This document shows positions 35,883 to 44,044 of a stretch of 64,000 nt of DNA, in pieces. This DNA comes from Ferruginibacter sp. Lineage in GTDB: Bacteria; Bacteroidota; Bacteroidia; Chitinophagales; Chitinophagaceae. Position numbers and translations under genes: made by a program. Each line of letters begins with the position of its first letter. Positions within the stretch are counted from its first letter, which is position 1. The stretch spans positions 434,001 to 498,000 of the forward strand of contig JAEUVU010000013.1 of assembly GCA_016786725.1 (NCBI GenBank), given 5' to 3'. Under the pieces are notes generated by a model. The model saw nothing but the letters and a program-made list of their open reading frames with translations, was not told the DNA's origin and did no database searches.

Positions 35883-37223
35883 ATGAGCAAAAAACTAGTC
35901 ATACTGGGTGCCGGCGAAAGTGGCGTAGGTACTGCCTTGCTTGCAAAGCAGCAGGGGTATGATGTTTTTGTAAGTGATGGATCTCCCATTAAAGACCATT
36001 ACAAAATGGAGTTGCAGTTGAATAAAATTGAGTTTGAAGAAAACCAGCATTCAACTGAAAAAATTTTAAATGCAGATGAAGTGATGAAAAGCCCCGGCAT
36101 ACCGGAAAAGAATCAACTGGTAAAGCAGATCAGGGCAAAAGGCATTGAGGTGATCAGTGAAATTGAATTTGCATACCGGTATAAAGGCAATAGTAAGATC
36201 ATTGCTATCACAGGGAGTAATGGCAAAACAACAACTACAGCGCTGACTTACCATATCTGCAAAACAGCCGGGGCCGATTGTGCCATGGTTGGCAATATCG
36301 GTTTTTCTTTTGCTAAACAGGTTGCAGTAGAACCAAAAAAATTATATGTGGCCGAGATAAGTTCTTTTCAATTAGATGATATTAAAACTTTCAGGCCTGA
36401 TGTAGCCGTGTTAACGAATATAACAGAAGATCATTTAGACAGGTACGATTACAAATTTGAGAATTACATCAGCAGTAAATACCGGGTAGCTATGAACCAG
36501 CAACCGGAAGATGTATTTATTTATAATCAGGATGATGAAGTAACTGTGAAAACAATAAATAACTATACCATTAAATCAACATTAGCCCCCATTACCATGA
36601 GTAAACAACTGCCACAGGGTGCCTATTTGCTTAATGCAAAAATGCACTTAAAATGGAAAAGCGAAGAAATGCAGATGAGCATTGAAGATTTTGCGATCAA
36701 GGGAAAGCATAATCAGTACAACAGTATGGCAGCAGGGCTGGCAGCAGCTTCGGTTGACATTCGTAAAGAAAAAATAAGAGAAGCGCTGCAGACTTTTGAA
36801 AGCCTCGAGCACCGGATGGAAACGGTATCAACCATCAAGAATGTTGAATTTATTAATGACAGTAAAGCTACCAATGTAAACAGTACCTGGTTTGCATTGG
36901 AAAGTATGGAAAAGCCTGTGATACTTATTTTGGGTGGTGTTGATAAAGGAAATGATTATTCTTTATTAACAGACCTGGTAAAAGAAAAAGTAAAAGCCAT
37001 TGTTTGCATGGGAACCGATAACAGGAAGATTCATGAAGCATTTGGCGATATAGTGCCGCTGATGGTGAATACAGAAAATGCGAAGGATGCAGTGCAATCA
37101 GCCTTTCATTTTGCAAACAAAGGCGATGTGGTTTTGCTAAGCCCGGCCTGTGCAAGTTTCGACCTGTTTAAAAATTATGAGGATAGGGGAAATCAGTTTA
37201 AGCAGGCGGTGAAGGAATTGTGA
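35883..37223 (+). CDS. murD: UDP-MurNAc-L-alanine:D-glutamate ligase MurD
   Basis: A 446-residue Mur ligase with N-terminal GAGESGVGTALLAKQQGYDV, P-loop ITGSNGKTTTTAL near 115-127, EISSFQLD and a C-terminal ligase domain (GGVDKGNDYS). It adds D-glutamate to UDP-MurNAc-L-Ala in the cytosol. The 180-bp gap to mraY contains no gene or clear motif. The downstream spacer is made of two palindromic repeats. Confidence 0.95.
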   Translation: MSKKLVILGAGESGVGTALLAKQQGYDVFVSDGSPIKDHYKMELQLNKIEFEENQHSTEKILNADEVMKSPGIPEKNQLVKQIRAKGIEVISEIEFAYRYKGNSKIIAITGSNGKTTTTALTYHICKTAGADCAMVGNIGFSFAKQVAVEPKKLYVAEISSFQLDDIKTFRPDVAVLTNITEDHLDRYDYKFENYISSKYRVAMNQQPEDVFIYNQDDEVTVKTINNYTIKSTLAPITMSKQLPQGAYLLNAKMHLKWKSEEMQMSIEDFAIKGKHNQYNSMAAGLAAASVDIRKEKIREALQTFESLEHRMETVSTIKNVEFINDSKATNVNSTWFALESMEKPVILILGGVDKGNDYSLLTDLVKEKVKAIVCMGTDNRKIHEAFGDIVPLMVNTENAKDAVQSAFHFANKGDVVLLSPACASFDLFKNYEDRGNQFKQAVKEL

Positions 37224-37377
37224 CCTCACCCCAACCCCTCTCCTTCAGGAGAGGGGACTGGAAGATTGTTGTGAAGATGAATTGAAAAACAAATGATGAA
37301 ATGCTTAATTACAAATGTTGATTAAAAATTAAAAGCCCGGCCTCCCTCTCTGAAGGAGAGGGAATAAGGGTGAGGTT
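37224..37377. repeat. Pair of inverted palindromic repeats between murD and ftsW
   Basis: Left element: CCTCACCCCAA then a 10-bp perfect hairpin CCCCTCTCCT 37235-37244 / AGGAGAGGGG 37247-37256 and an ACTGGAAG tail. Right element, in opposite orientation: CCCTCTC 37344-37350 / GAGAGGG 37356-37362 ending in AATAAGGGTGAGG. Together they enclose 80 bp with no other feature and provide the false GTG start of ftsW. Confidence 0.75.
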
Positions 37378-37378
37378 T

Positions 37379-38668
37379 ATGGCCGAAGAAATAAACATAA
37401 GAAACTTTTTTACACCTAACCTGAGCAACATGGGTGGCAACCTGGTGAGCAAAACCAGGGGCGACCGTGTTATATGGGGTATTGTGGTTATTCTTACATT
37501 GGTGAGCTTGCTGGTTGTGTACAGCAGCACGGGTTCGCTTGCTTATAAGTACAGCCGCAGTACCGAAAGTTATTTGTTTAAACAATTTGGATTTATAATA
37601 CTGGGTGTGCTCATCATTTATTTTGCACACCGGGTTAACTACACCATTTATTCAAGAATAGCGCTGCCTTTATTTATCCTGTCTGTTTTATTACTGATCT
37701 ACACCTTGTTTTTCGGGCAAACATTAAATGCCGGAACAAGATGGATAAAACTGCCAGTCATTAACATGACTTTTCAAACCTCTGATCTTGCTAAACTGGC
37801 GCTGTTCATGTATTTAAGCAGGCAGCTTAGCCGCAAACAGGCAGTTATCAAAGATTTTAAAAAAGGATTTTTGCCAATTATTATTCCGGTTGGTATTGTG
37901 TGCATATTTGTTATGCCTGCAAATCTTTCAACTGCTTTACTTATTGGAGGAACAAGCATTTTGATCATGTTCATTGGCAGGGTAAGTACCAAACATATTT
38001 TACTTACAATCGGAATTATTTCGATACCGGTGCTCATCTTATTTTCTGTTGCTGTAAGCACGTATGATAAAACAGAACACCGTGCAAAAGATCTTCCGGC
38101 AATATTTTCAGTTGGCCGTGTGCCAACCTGGATAAGCCGTATTCAAACTTTCATGTACAGCAGTAAGGAAGATGCCAATGAAAAACTCTTCCAGATAAAC
38201 CAGGCAAAAATTGCAATAGCAAAAGGAAGCTGGCTGGGCCTTGGCCCGGGTAACAGCCAGGCAAGAAATTTTTTACCGCATTCTTACAGCGATTTCATTT
38301 TTGCGATCATACTGGAAGAATATGGTTTGGTTGGCGGTGCCTTTATGGTATTTATTTATTTATTGTTTTTATACAGGTGTATAAGGCTGTATCGAAAATG
38401 CCCTTATGCATTTGGAGCCTTACTGGCGCTGGCATTAAGTTTTATGCTGGTGATTCAGGCCATAGCAAACATGGGTGTTAACGTAAATATTTTTCCTAAC
38501 ACGGGTGTTACGTTGCCATTAGTAAGCATGGGGGGCAGTAGTTTTTTATTCACCTGTTTATCTATCGGTATTATTTTAAGTGTGGCAAGAAATGTGGAGC
38601 AGTTAGAAGGAGCAGCGATGCCTGCAAAAGAAGCTGCTGCTGAAGGGAAGATCATGAAGCAGGAATAA
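37379..38668 (+). CDS. ftsW: Peptidoglycan polymerase FtsW (SEDS family)
   Basis: I choose ATG 37379 (MAEEINIRNFF) over the upstream GTG at 37370, which is repeat sequence; this gives 429 residues. SEDS features: about ten membrane helices, the extracellular loop segment WLGLGPGNSQARNFLPHSYSDFIFA with the catalytic Asp, and the C-terminal NTGVTLPLVSMGGSSF. FtsW polymerises glycan strands from lipid II in the septum with FtsI. murG starts 10 bp after its stop. Confidence 0.95.
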   Translation: MAEEINIRNFFTPNLSNMGGNLVSKTRGDRVIWGIVVILTLVSLLVVYSSTGSLAYKYSRSTESYLFKQFGFIILGVLIIYFAHRVNYTIYSRIALPLFILSVLLLIYTLFFGQTLNAGTRWIKLPVINMTFQTSDLAKLALFMYLSRQLSRKQAVIKDFKKGFLPIIIPVGIVCIFVMPANLSTALLIGGTSILIMFIGRVSTKHILLTIGIISIPVLILFSVAVSTYDKTEHRAKDLPAIFSVGRVPTWISRIQTFMYSSKEDANEKLFQINQAKIAIAKGSWLGLGPGNSQARNFLPHSYSDFIFAIILEEYGLVGGAFMVFIYLLFLYRCIRLYRKCPYAFGALLALALSFMLVIQAIANMGVNVNIFPNTGVTLPLVSMGGSSFLFTCLSIGIILSVARNVEQLEGAAMPAKEAAAEGKIMKQE

Positions 38669-38678
38669 AAAGTATAAG

Positions 38679-39779
38679 ATGGAAGCAACGCAAAGGATCA
38701 TCATAGCGGGAGGGGGAACAGGCGGACATATTTTTCCGGCAATAGCAATAGCTAATGCCATTTTAAAACAGCAGCCACAAACAGAAATTTTATTTGTGGG
38801 GGCGAAAGGGAAAATGGAAATGGAAAAGATACCGCAGGCCGGGTTTAAAATAGAAGGATTGGATATTGCAGGTTTCAACAGGAGCTCTTTGATAAAAAAT
38901 ATTGGATTGCCATTTAAACTGGTAAAAAGTTTTTTGCAGGTAAGAAGGATATTCAAAACTTTTAGACCCACGGCTGTGATTGGTGTAGGTGGCTACTCAA
39001 GTTATCCTGTGCTGCGTTTGGCGCAGGCAAAAGGAATTGCATCTTTCATTCATGAGAGCAATTCATTTGCCGGCAAGGCAAATATTATGCTTGGGAAAAA
39101 AGCGGTAAAGGTTTTTGTTGCAAGTGACGGAATGGAAAAATTCTTTCCTGCAAATAAAATTTTGGTTACCGGTAACCCGGTGAGAGCCAGCATTTCTAAA
39201 AGCACGGTGAGCAGGGAAGAAGGTATACAGTTTTTTGGATTGGATCCGGCCAAGAAGACTGTATTGTCGGTTGGAGGAAGCCTGGGAGCAAAAAGTATCA
39301 ATGAGGCACTGATCAAAGATATTGATCAGTTTGATGAGCATGATCTGCAACTGATTTGGCAAACCGGTAAACCTTATGCAGCAAAAGGAAAAGAAGCTGC
39401 TGTAGGTAAAACCAATGTTTGGGTAAATGGTTTTATCAACCAGATGGAAAATGCTTATGCAGCAGCAGACCTGGTGATTAGCAGAAGTGGCGCCATGGCA
39501 ATTGCTGAACTCTGTGTGATGAAGAAGGCAACAGTATTTGTTCCGTTTCCATTTGCGGCTGAAGACCATCAGACTGTGAATGCACAAAACCTGGTGACTA
39601 AGAATGCAGGGTTAATGATAAAAGACAGTGAAGCTTTGAGTAAGCTGGTGCCTTCAATAATTGCATTGGCAAAAGATGAGAACAGGCAGAACGAATTAAA
39701 AAGTAATATCAGCAAACTGGCCATAACCAATGCTGATGAAATTATTGCAACAGAAATATTGAAATCAATAGAGAAGTGA
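38679..39779 (+). CDS. murG: UDP-GlcNAc:lipid I GlcNAc transferase MurG
   Basis: A 366-residue GT-B fold glycosyltransferase. N-terminal GGGTGGHIFPAIAIA (acceptor and membrane loop), GVGGYSSYPVLRLA, then donor-binding VNGFINQMENAYAAADLVISRSGAMAIAEL and QTVNAQNL. It attaches GlcNAc to lipid I to make lipid II at the inner face of the membrane. Four bases separate it from murC. Confidence 0.96.
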   Translation: MEATQRIIIAGGGTGGHIFPAIAIANAILKQQPQTEILFVGAKGKMEMEKIPQAGFKIEGLDIAGFNRSSLIKNIGLPFKLVKSFLQVRRIFKTFRPTAVIGVGGYSSYPVLRLAQAKGIASFIHESNSFAGKANIMLGKKAVKVFVASDGMEKFFPANKILVTGNPVRASISKSTVSREEGIQFFGLDPAKKTVLSVGGSLGAKSINEALIKDIDQFDEHDLQLIWQTGKPYAAKGKEAAVGKTNVWVNGFINQMENAYAAADLVISRSGAMAIAELCVMKKATVFVPFPFAAEDHQTVNAQNLVTKNAGLMIKDSEALSKLVPSIIALAKDENRQNELKSNISKLAITNADEIIATEILKSIEK

Positions 39780-39783
39780 TTGT

Positions 39784-41181
39784 ATGAGAAGGGAGCTTAA
39801 CGATATATTAGAGTCGCTGCAAAACTCCCCTTCAGGGGTTGGGGGCATTTATTTTTTGGGCATCGGGGGTATTGGAATGAGTGCATTGGCCAGGTATTTT
39901 AAGGAGAAGGGTGTTGCAGTAAGCGGCTATGATAAAACAGAAACGGTTTTAACAAAGAAGCTGGTGGAGGAAGGAATAGCGGTACACTACGAAGATAATA
40001 TTGAGTTCATTGATAAGGCGGCTGAACTGGTGATATATACACCGGCTGTACCAAAAGACCACAAGGAGTTGAATTATTTTTTGCAGCATAATTATCAACT
40101 GGTAAAGCGCAGCGAAGTGTTGGGTGCTATTACAAACAGTACTTATAGTATTTGCGTAGCCGGCACGCATGGCAAAACAACTACCAGCACTATGGTTGCA
40201 CATATACTAAGGCATAGTGGTTATGGATGTAATGCTTTTTTAGGAGGCATCGCTGTAAACTATGATAGCAATTTCTGGAGTAATGAAAAAAATGTAAGTG
40301 TGGTAGAAGCTGATGAATACGATAGAAGTTTTTTAAGGCTAAGTCCTGATGTGGCCATCATCAGCAGCATGGATCCTGATCACCTGGATATTTACGGTAC
40401 GGCCGAAAATATGGAACAGGCGTTCATTGATTTTTCAGCAAGAATAAAACCCGGTGGTTTATTGCTGAGCAAGTATGGATTGAAAAGAACGGATGACCTG
40501 AAAGCACATGAACACCTGACTTTTCATTTGCACAATGAAAACGCAAGTGTATATGCGGCTAATATAAAAATGATCAATGGCAGTTACCAGTTTGATGTGC
40601 TGATGCAATATTGGGAACTGCGTGATGTGGTTTTGAACATGGGTGGCTTGCACAACATCGAAAATATGATCGCAGCCATTTCGGTAGCGCATTATTTAGA
40701 AATTGATAATGATAAGATAAGAGAAGCAGTTGCAGCATTTCGTGGTGTGAAAAGAAGGTTTGAATACATTGTGAAGAATGAAGGACAGGTGATGGTAGAT
40801 GATTATGCACACCACCCGGAAGAATTGAGGGCATTGATAAAAGGAGCAAAGGAATTATTTCCGGATAAAAAGTGTACGGTAATTTTTCAGCCGCATCTCT
40901 TCAGCCGCACAAAAGACCTAGCTGATGGATTTGCTGAAACACTTGACCTGGCGGATGAAGTGATCTTGCTGCCTATATACCCGGCAAGAGAATTACCGAT
41001 GGAAGGTGTAAGCAGCGAAATGATCTTAAATAAAATGAAGGGCAACAATAAAATGATTTTGGATAAAAATGAATTATTGGACTGGGTTAAAAATAACAAA
41101 ACTGAATTATTGATAACAGCCGGTGCAGGAGATATTGATACGCTGGTTGAGCCGGTAAAAAAAATTTTAATGAAAGGATAA
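39784..41181 (+). CDS. murC: UDP-MurNAc:L-alanine ligase MurC with repeat-derived N-terminal insert
   Basis: A 465-residue Mur ligase: Rossmann start IYFLGIGGIGMSALARYF (about 24-41), P-loop GTHGKTTTSTM, ADEYDRSF, and the ligase core. It adds the first L-alanine to UDP-MurNAc. Between MRRELNDI and the conserved IYFLGIGGIG lie about 15 residues (LESLQNSPSGVGG) that MurC normally lacks. They are encoded by CTCCCCTTCAGGGGTTGGGGG at 39825-39845, the same repeat type as in the spacers nearby. The insert is in frame and upstream of the nucleotide fold, so activity should be intact. Confidence 0.94.
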   Translation: MRRELNDILESLQNSPSGVGGIYFLGIGGIGMSALARYFKEKGVAVSGYDKTETVLTKKLVEEGIAVHYEDNIEFIDKAAELVIYTPAVPKDHKELNYFLQHNYQLVKRSEVLGAITNSTYSICVAGTHGKTTTSTMVAHILRHSGYGCNAFLGGIAVNYDSNFWSNEKNVSVVEADEYDRSFLRLSPDVAIISSMDPDHLDIYGTAENMEQAFIDFSARIKPGGLLLSKYGLKRTDDLKAHEHLTFHLHNENASVYAANIKMINGSYQFDVLMQYWELRDVVLNMGGLHNIENMIAAISVAHYLEIDNDKIREAVAAFRGVKRRFEYIVKNEGQVMVDDYAHHPEELRALIKGAKELFPDKKCTVIFQPHLFSRTKDLADGFAETLDLADEVILLPIYPARELPMEGVSSEMILNKMKGNNKMILDKNELLDWVKNNKTELLITAGAGDIDTLVEPVKKILMKG

Positions 41182-41192
41182 ACTTACTACAA

Positions 41193-41240
41193 CCCTGTCG
41201 GCGGTTGATACTGAGCGAAGCCGAAGTGCCCCGACAGCGG
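41193..41240. repeat. Palindromic repeat between murC and ftsQ
   Basis: CTGTCGG 41195-41201 and CCGACAG 41231-41237 form inverted arms around ACTGAGCGAAGCCGAAGTG. The centre is a variant of the CCTGAGCGGAGCCGAAGG repeat found again after ftsZ. It extends the ftsQ reading frame upstream to a TTG at 41205. Confidence 0.7.
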
Positions 41241-41249
41241 TTAAAAGAA

Positions 41250-42425
41250 ATGGAGATTAGTAAACGATACAGCTTTAAAAATATAATGCTGGCAACTTTG
41301 TGGATTGCCCTGGGCGGAGCTACGGTTTTTTTACTGGCTGCTGCCATTAAAAGCAAACCGGCAAAGCATTGCAAAAGCACCGAGATCAGCATTCATGATG
41401 TGAGTAATAATTTTTTTGTAGATAAGAAGGATATCCTGAGTACAATTGCAAGGGTGGAAGGGCCAAACTTCACCGGTAAGGAAACAGGTTCTTTCAATTT
41501 AAAAAAACTGGAAACAGAACTTGAAAAAAATGTCTGGATAAAATCGGCTGAACTGTTCTTTGATAATAATGAAGTGCTGAAAGTTATGGTAAAGGAAAGG
41601 GAACCCATCGCAAGGGTATTTACTTCAACCAGTACTACTTTCTATATTGATGACGAGCTGGCGATGTTGCCATTGAGTGAAAAATTTTCAGCAAGGTTAC
41701 CGGTGTTTACCAATTTTCCATCGGATAAAAAGATATTGTCAAAAACAGACAGCAGTTTATTGGGAGATATAAAAACGATAAGCCTTGCCTTGCAGAAAGA
41801 TACTTTCAGTATGGCTATGATAGAGCAGGTTGACATAACAGCACAAAGAACATTTGAGATGGTGCCGAAGATCGGCAATCAACTGATCGTTTTTGGTGAT
41901 GCAACAGATGTGGAAGCAAAGCTCAGCAAGCTTAAACTTTTTTATAAGGAGATCATGGTGAAAGCAGGATGGAATACCTATAGTGTAATTAATGTTCAAT
42001 ATAAAAACCAGGTGGTGGCAAAGAGAAAGGGAGCAGAAGATGTCACCGCCGATTCATTGAGAACACTGCAGATCATGAAGTTTATTGCAGAAAGGGCGCA
42101 GCAACAGGCGGAAGATTCGCTGAGACAGGTGATTCAGCCGGATAACAACCGCAACACAACTGACAGCACGATGATCCAGCAATCTATTCAAAGGGATGAT
42201 AGTTATGAATCAGGTGCTGTAAATGAAACTTCAAATGCAGGTATGATACAGCCCGCTGCCGAAACTGAAGAAAAGAAAGAAATACCTGCACCAGTAAGGC
42301 AGGAAGCAAAAGTGGTTGTAAAGCCAGTTGCCAAACCACTGAAAAAACCTGTTGATGTAAAAAAGCCGGTAGCAAAACAGGTAACAAAACCAAAAGCAGT
42401 AATGCAAAAGAAAAACGATTATTAA
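41250..42425 (+). CDS. ftsQ: Division protein FtsQ (DivIB-like)
   Basis: I start at ATG 41250 (MEISKRYSFKNIML), giving 391 residues; the frame is open to 41205 but those 15 codons are repeat sequence. One membrane helix (about 12-33), then a periplasmic region with POTRA-like VDKKDILSTI and DNNEVLKVMVKEREPIARV and a beta domain. The last ~100 residues are Lys/Pro/Val-rich low complexity (VKPVAKPLKKPVDVKKPVAK), probably disordered. FtsQ is the divisome scaffold that binds FtsL-FtsB. Position before ftsA-ftsZ supports the name. Confidence 0.88.
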   Translation: MEISKRYSFKNIMLATLWIALGGATVFLLAAAIKSKPAKHCKSTEISIHDVSNNFFVDKKDILSTIARVEGPNFTGKETGSFNLKKLETELEKNVWIKSAELFFDNNEVLKVMVKEREPIARVFTSTSTTFYIDDELAMLPLSEKFSARLPVFTNFPSDKKILSKTDSSLLGDIKTISLALQKDTFSMAMIEQVDITAQRTFEMVPKIGNQLIVFGDATDVEAKLSKLKLFYKEIMVKAGWNTYSVINVQYKNQVVAKRKGAEDVTADSLRTLQIMKFIAERAQQQAEDSLRQVIQPDNNRNTTDSTMIQQSIQRDDSYESGAVNETSNAGMIQPAAETEEKKEIPAPVRQEAKVVVKPVAKPLKKPVDVKKPVAKQVTKPKAVMQKKNDY

Positions 42426-42469
42426 AAACACTCAATAACAAACAAAGTACAAACACAAAACAAACAAAT

Positions 42470-43840
42470 ATGAATCAGGAACAACCCATCATCGTAGGCC
42501 TGGACATCGGCACAACAAAAATTGCTGCTATTGCCGGCCGGAAGAATGAGTACGGCAAACTGGAAATACTTGGCTTTGGCCGTGCCAACAGTAATGGTGT
42601 ACAACACGGTATGGTGTTGAACATCGATCAAACCATAAAAGCCATTGAACTTGCTTTAAAAAATTGCTACGACAGTAACCCGAATCTTGAGATTGGAGAA
42701 GTGTACGTTGGCATAGCAGGCCATCACATAAAGAGCCTTCAAACACGTGGCGATATTGTAAGGCAGAGTATTGAAGAAGAAATTCGCCAGGAAGAAATTG
42801 ACAGACTGATTGCTGATCAATACAGGACTTATATACCTGCCGGCGACCAGATCATTGATGTGATACCGCAGGAATTTACGGTGGATAATTTTCAGAACAT
42901 ACCAAACCCGATCGGTTACAGCGGCGTGAAAGTGGGCGCTAACTTTCACATCATCACCGGTGATAAAAATGCCATACGCAATATCAACCGCAGTGTTGAT
43001 AAAGCTGGATTAACAACAAAAGATTTGGTGTTACAACCCCTGGCATCTGCAGCCGCTGTTATGTGCGATCAGGATCTGGAAGCTGGTGTAGCCATTGTAG
43101 ATATTGGTGGTGGTACAACTGACCTGGCAGTTTTTTATGAAGGCATTTTAAAACATACAGCGGTAATTCCTTTTGGTGGTGAGAATATTACCAACGATAT
43201 CAAAAACGGTTTGGGTGTTTTAAAAACACAGGCGGAGCAAATGAAAATTCAGTTTGGCAGTGCATTGAGCGATGAAGCAAAAGCAAATGCATTCATTACC
43301 ATACCTGGTTTGCGTGGAATGGCGCCAAAAGAAATCTCTGTAAAAAATCTTGCCGGTATCATCCAGGCACGTATGAGTGAGATCATGGATTTTGTTACCT
43401 ATCATTTAAAACAGGTTGGTTTGGATACCAGGTTGCTGAATGGCGGTATCATACTTACCGGTGGTGGCTCTCAGCTGAAACATTTAATTCAGTTAACAGA
43501 ATATGTTACCGGATTGAATGCAAGGATCGGTTATCCGAATGAGCATTTGGCAGGCGGCCATATTGATGAGCTGGCCAAACCAATGTACAGCACCTGTATT
43601 GGTTTAATATTGAAAGGTTATAATGATTATGAAAACAAAAACAAACAGTTTGAAGAGCAGTTTAAGAGGATAGAGGTTCCTGGTTCATTACAACAGCAAC
43701 CGGTTGATGAAACATTAGAAGTTGTTGACGAGAACGCACCGGTAAAAACCAGGCAACGCAAATCGCTGAAGAATTTTATGGATGGATTTAAGAACGGATT
43801 GATTGATCTGTTTAAAGAAGAAGAAGACGCAAAGTTGTAG
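42470..43840 (+). CDS. ftsA: Division actin-like protein FtsA
   Basis: A 456-residue protein of the actin fold. Phosphate 1 loop GLDIGTTKIAA near 10-20, SHS2 domain 1C inserted in the first half, VDIGGGTTDLAVF near 205-217, and LTGGGSQLKHL near 327. The C-terminal amphipathic helix KSLKNFMDGFKNGLIDLF is the membrane-targeting sequence. FtsA anchors FtsZ filaments to the membrane and recruits later division proteins. Confidence 0.96.
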   Translation: MNQEQPIIVGLDIGTTKIAAIAGRKNEYGKLEILGFGRANSNGVQHGMVLNIDQTIKAIELALKNCYDSNPNLEIGEVYVGIAGHHIKSLQTRGDIVRQSIEEEIRQEEIDRLIADQYRTYIPAGDQIIDVIPQEFTVDNFQNIPNPIGYSGVKVGANFHIITGDKNAIRNINRSVDKAGLTTKDLVLQPLASAAAVMCDQDLEAGVAIVDIGGGTTDLAVFYEGILKHTAVIPFGGENITNDIKNGLGVLKTQAEQMKIQFGSALSDEAKANAFITIPGLRGMAPKEISVKNLAGIIQARMSEIMDFVTYHLKQVGLDTRLLNGGIILTGGGSQLKHLIQLTEYVTGLNARIGYPNEHLAGGHIDELAKPMYSTCIGLILKGYNDYENKNKQFEEQFKRIEVPGSLQQQPVDETLEVVDENAPVKTRQRKSLKNFMDGFKNGLIDLFKEEEDAKL

Positions 43841-44031
43841 CCCCTCCTCGAACTTCGTTCCTTCCCTTATCAGGGAACCCCGGAGGGGAGGGATTATCGA
43901 AGGAGAATATTATATAAAAAAGAGTTCTTTTAAATACTATACTACTAACCATTATTTTTTATGCAGAAAAAAACTGCATGTAACTGTTGGTTCCAAGTTC
44001 CTTCCCTTGGGGGAGGTTAGGAGGGGCCGCA
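43841..44031. repeat. Two palindromic repeats in the ftsA-ftsZ spacer
   Basis: First: CCCCTCC 43841-43847 and GGAGGGG 43882-43888 around GTTCCTTCCCTTATCAGGGAAC. Second: CCTTCCCTTGGGGGAGG and AGGAGGGGCCG from 44000 to 44029, matching the element before ftsI. The 100 bp between them are AT-rich without a clear promoter. Confidence 0.7.
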
Positions 44032-44044
44032 AAAATTTTAGACT

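Noticed and set aside
39063..39587. 174-codon minus-strand frame inside murG
   Set aside because: Antisense shadow of a clear essential gene; no family resemblance.
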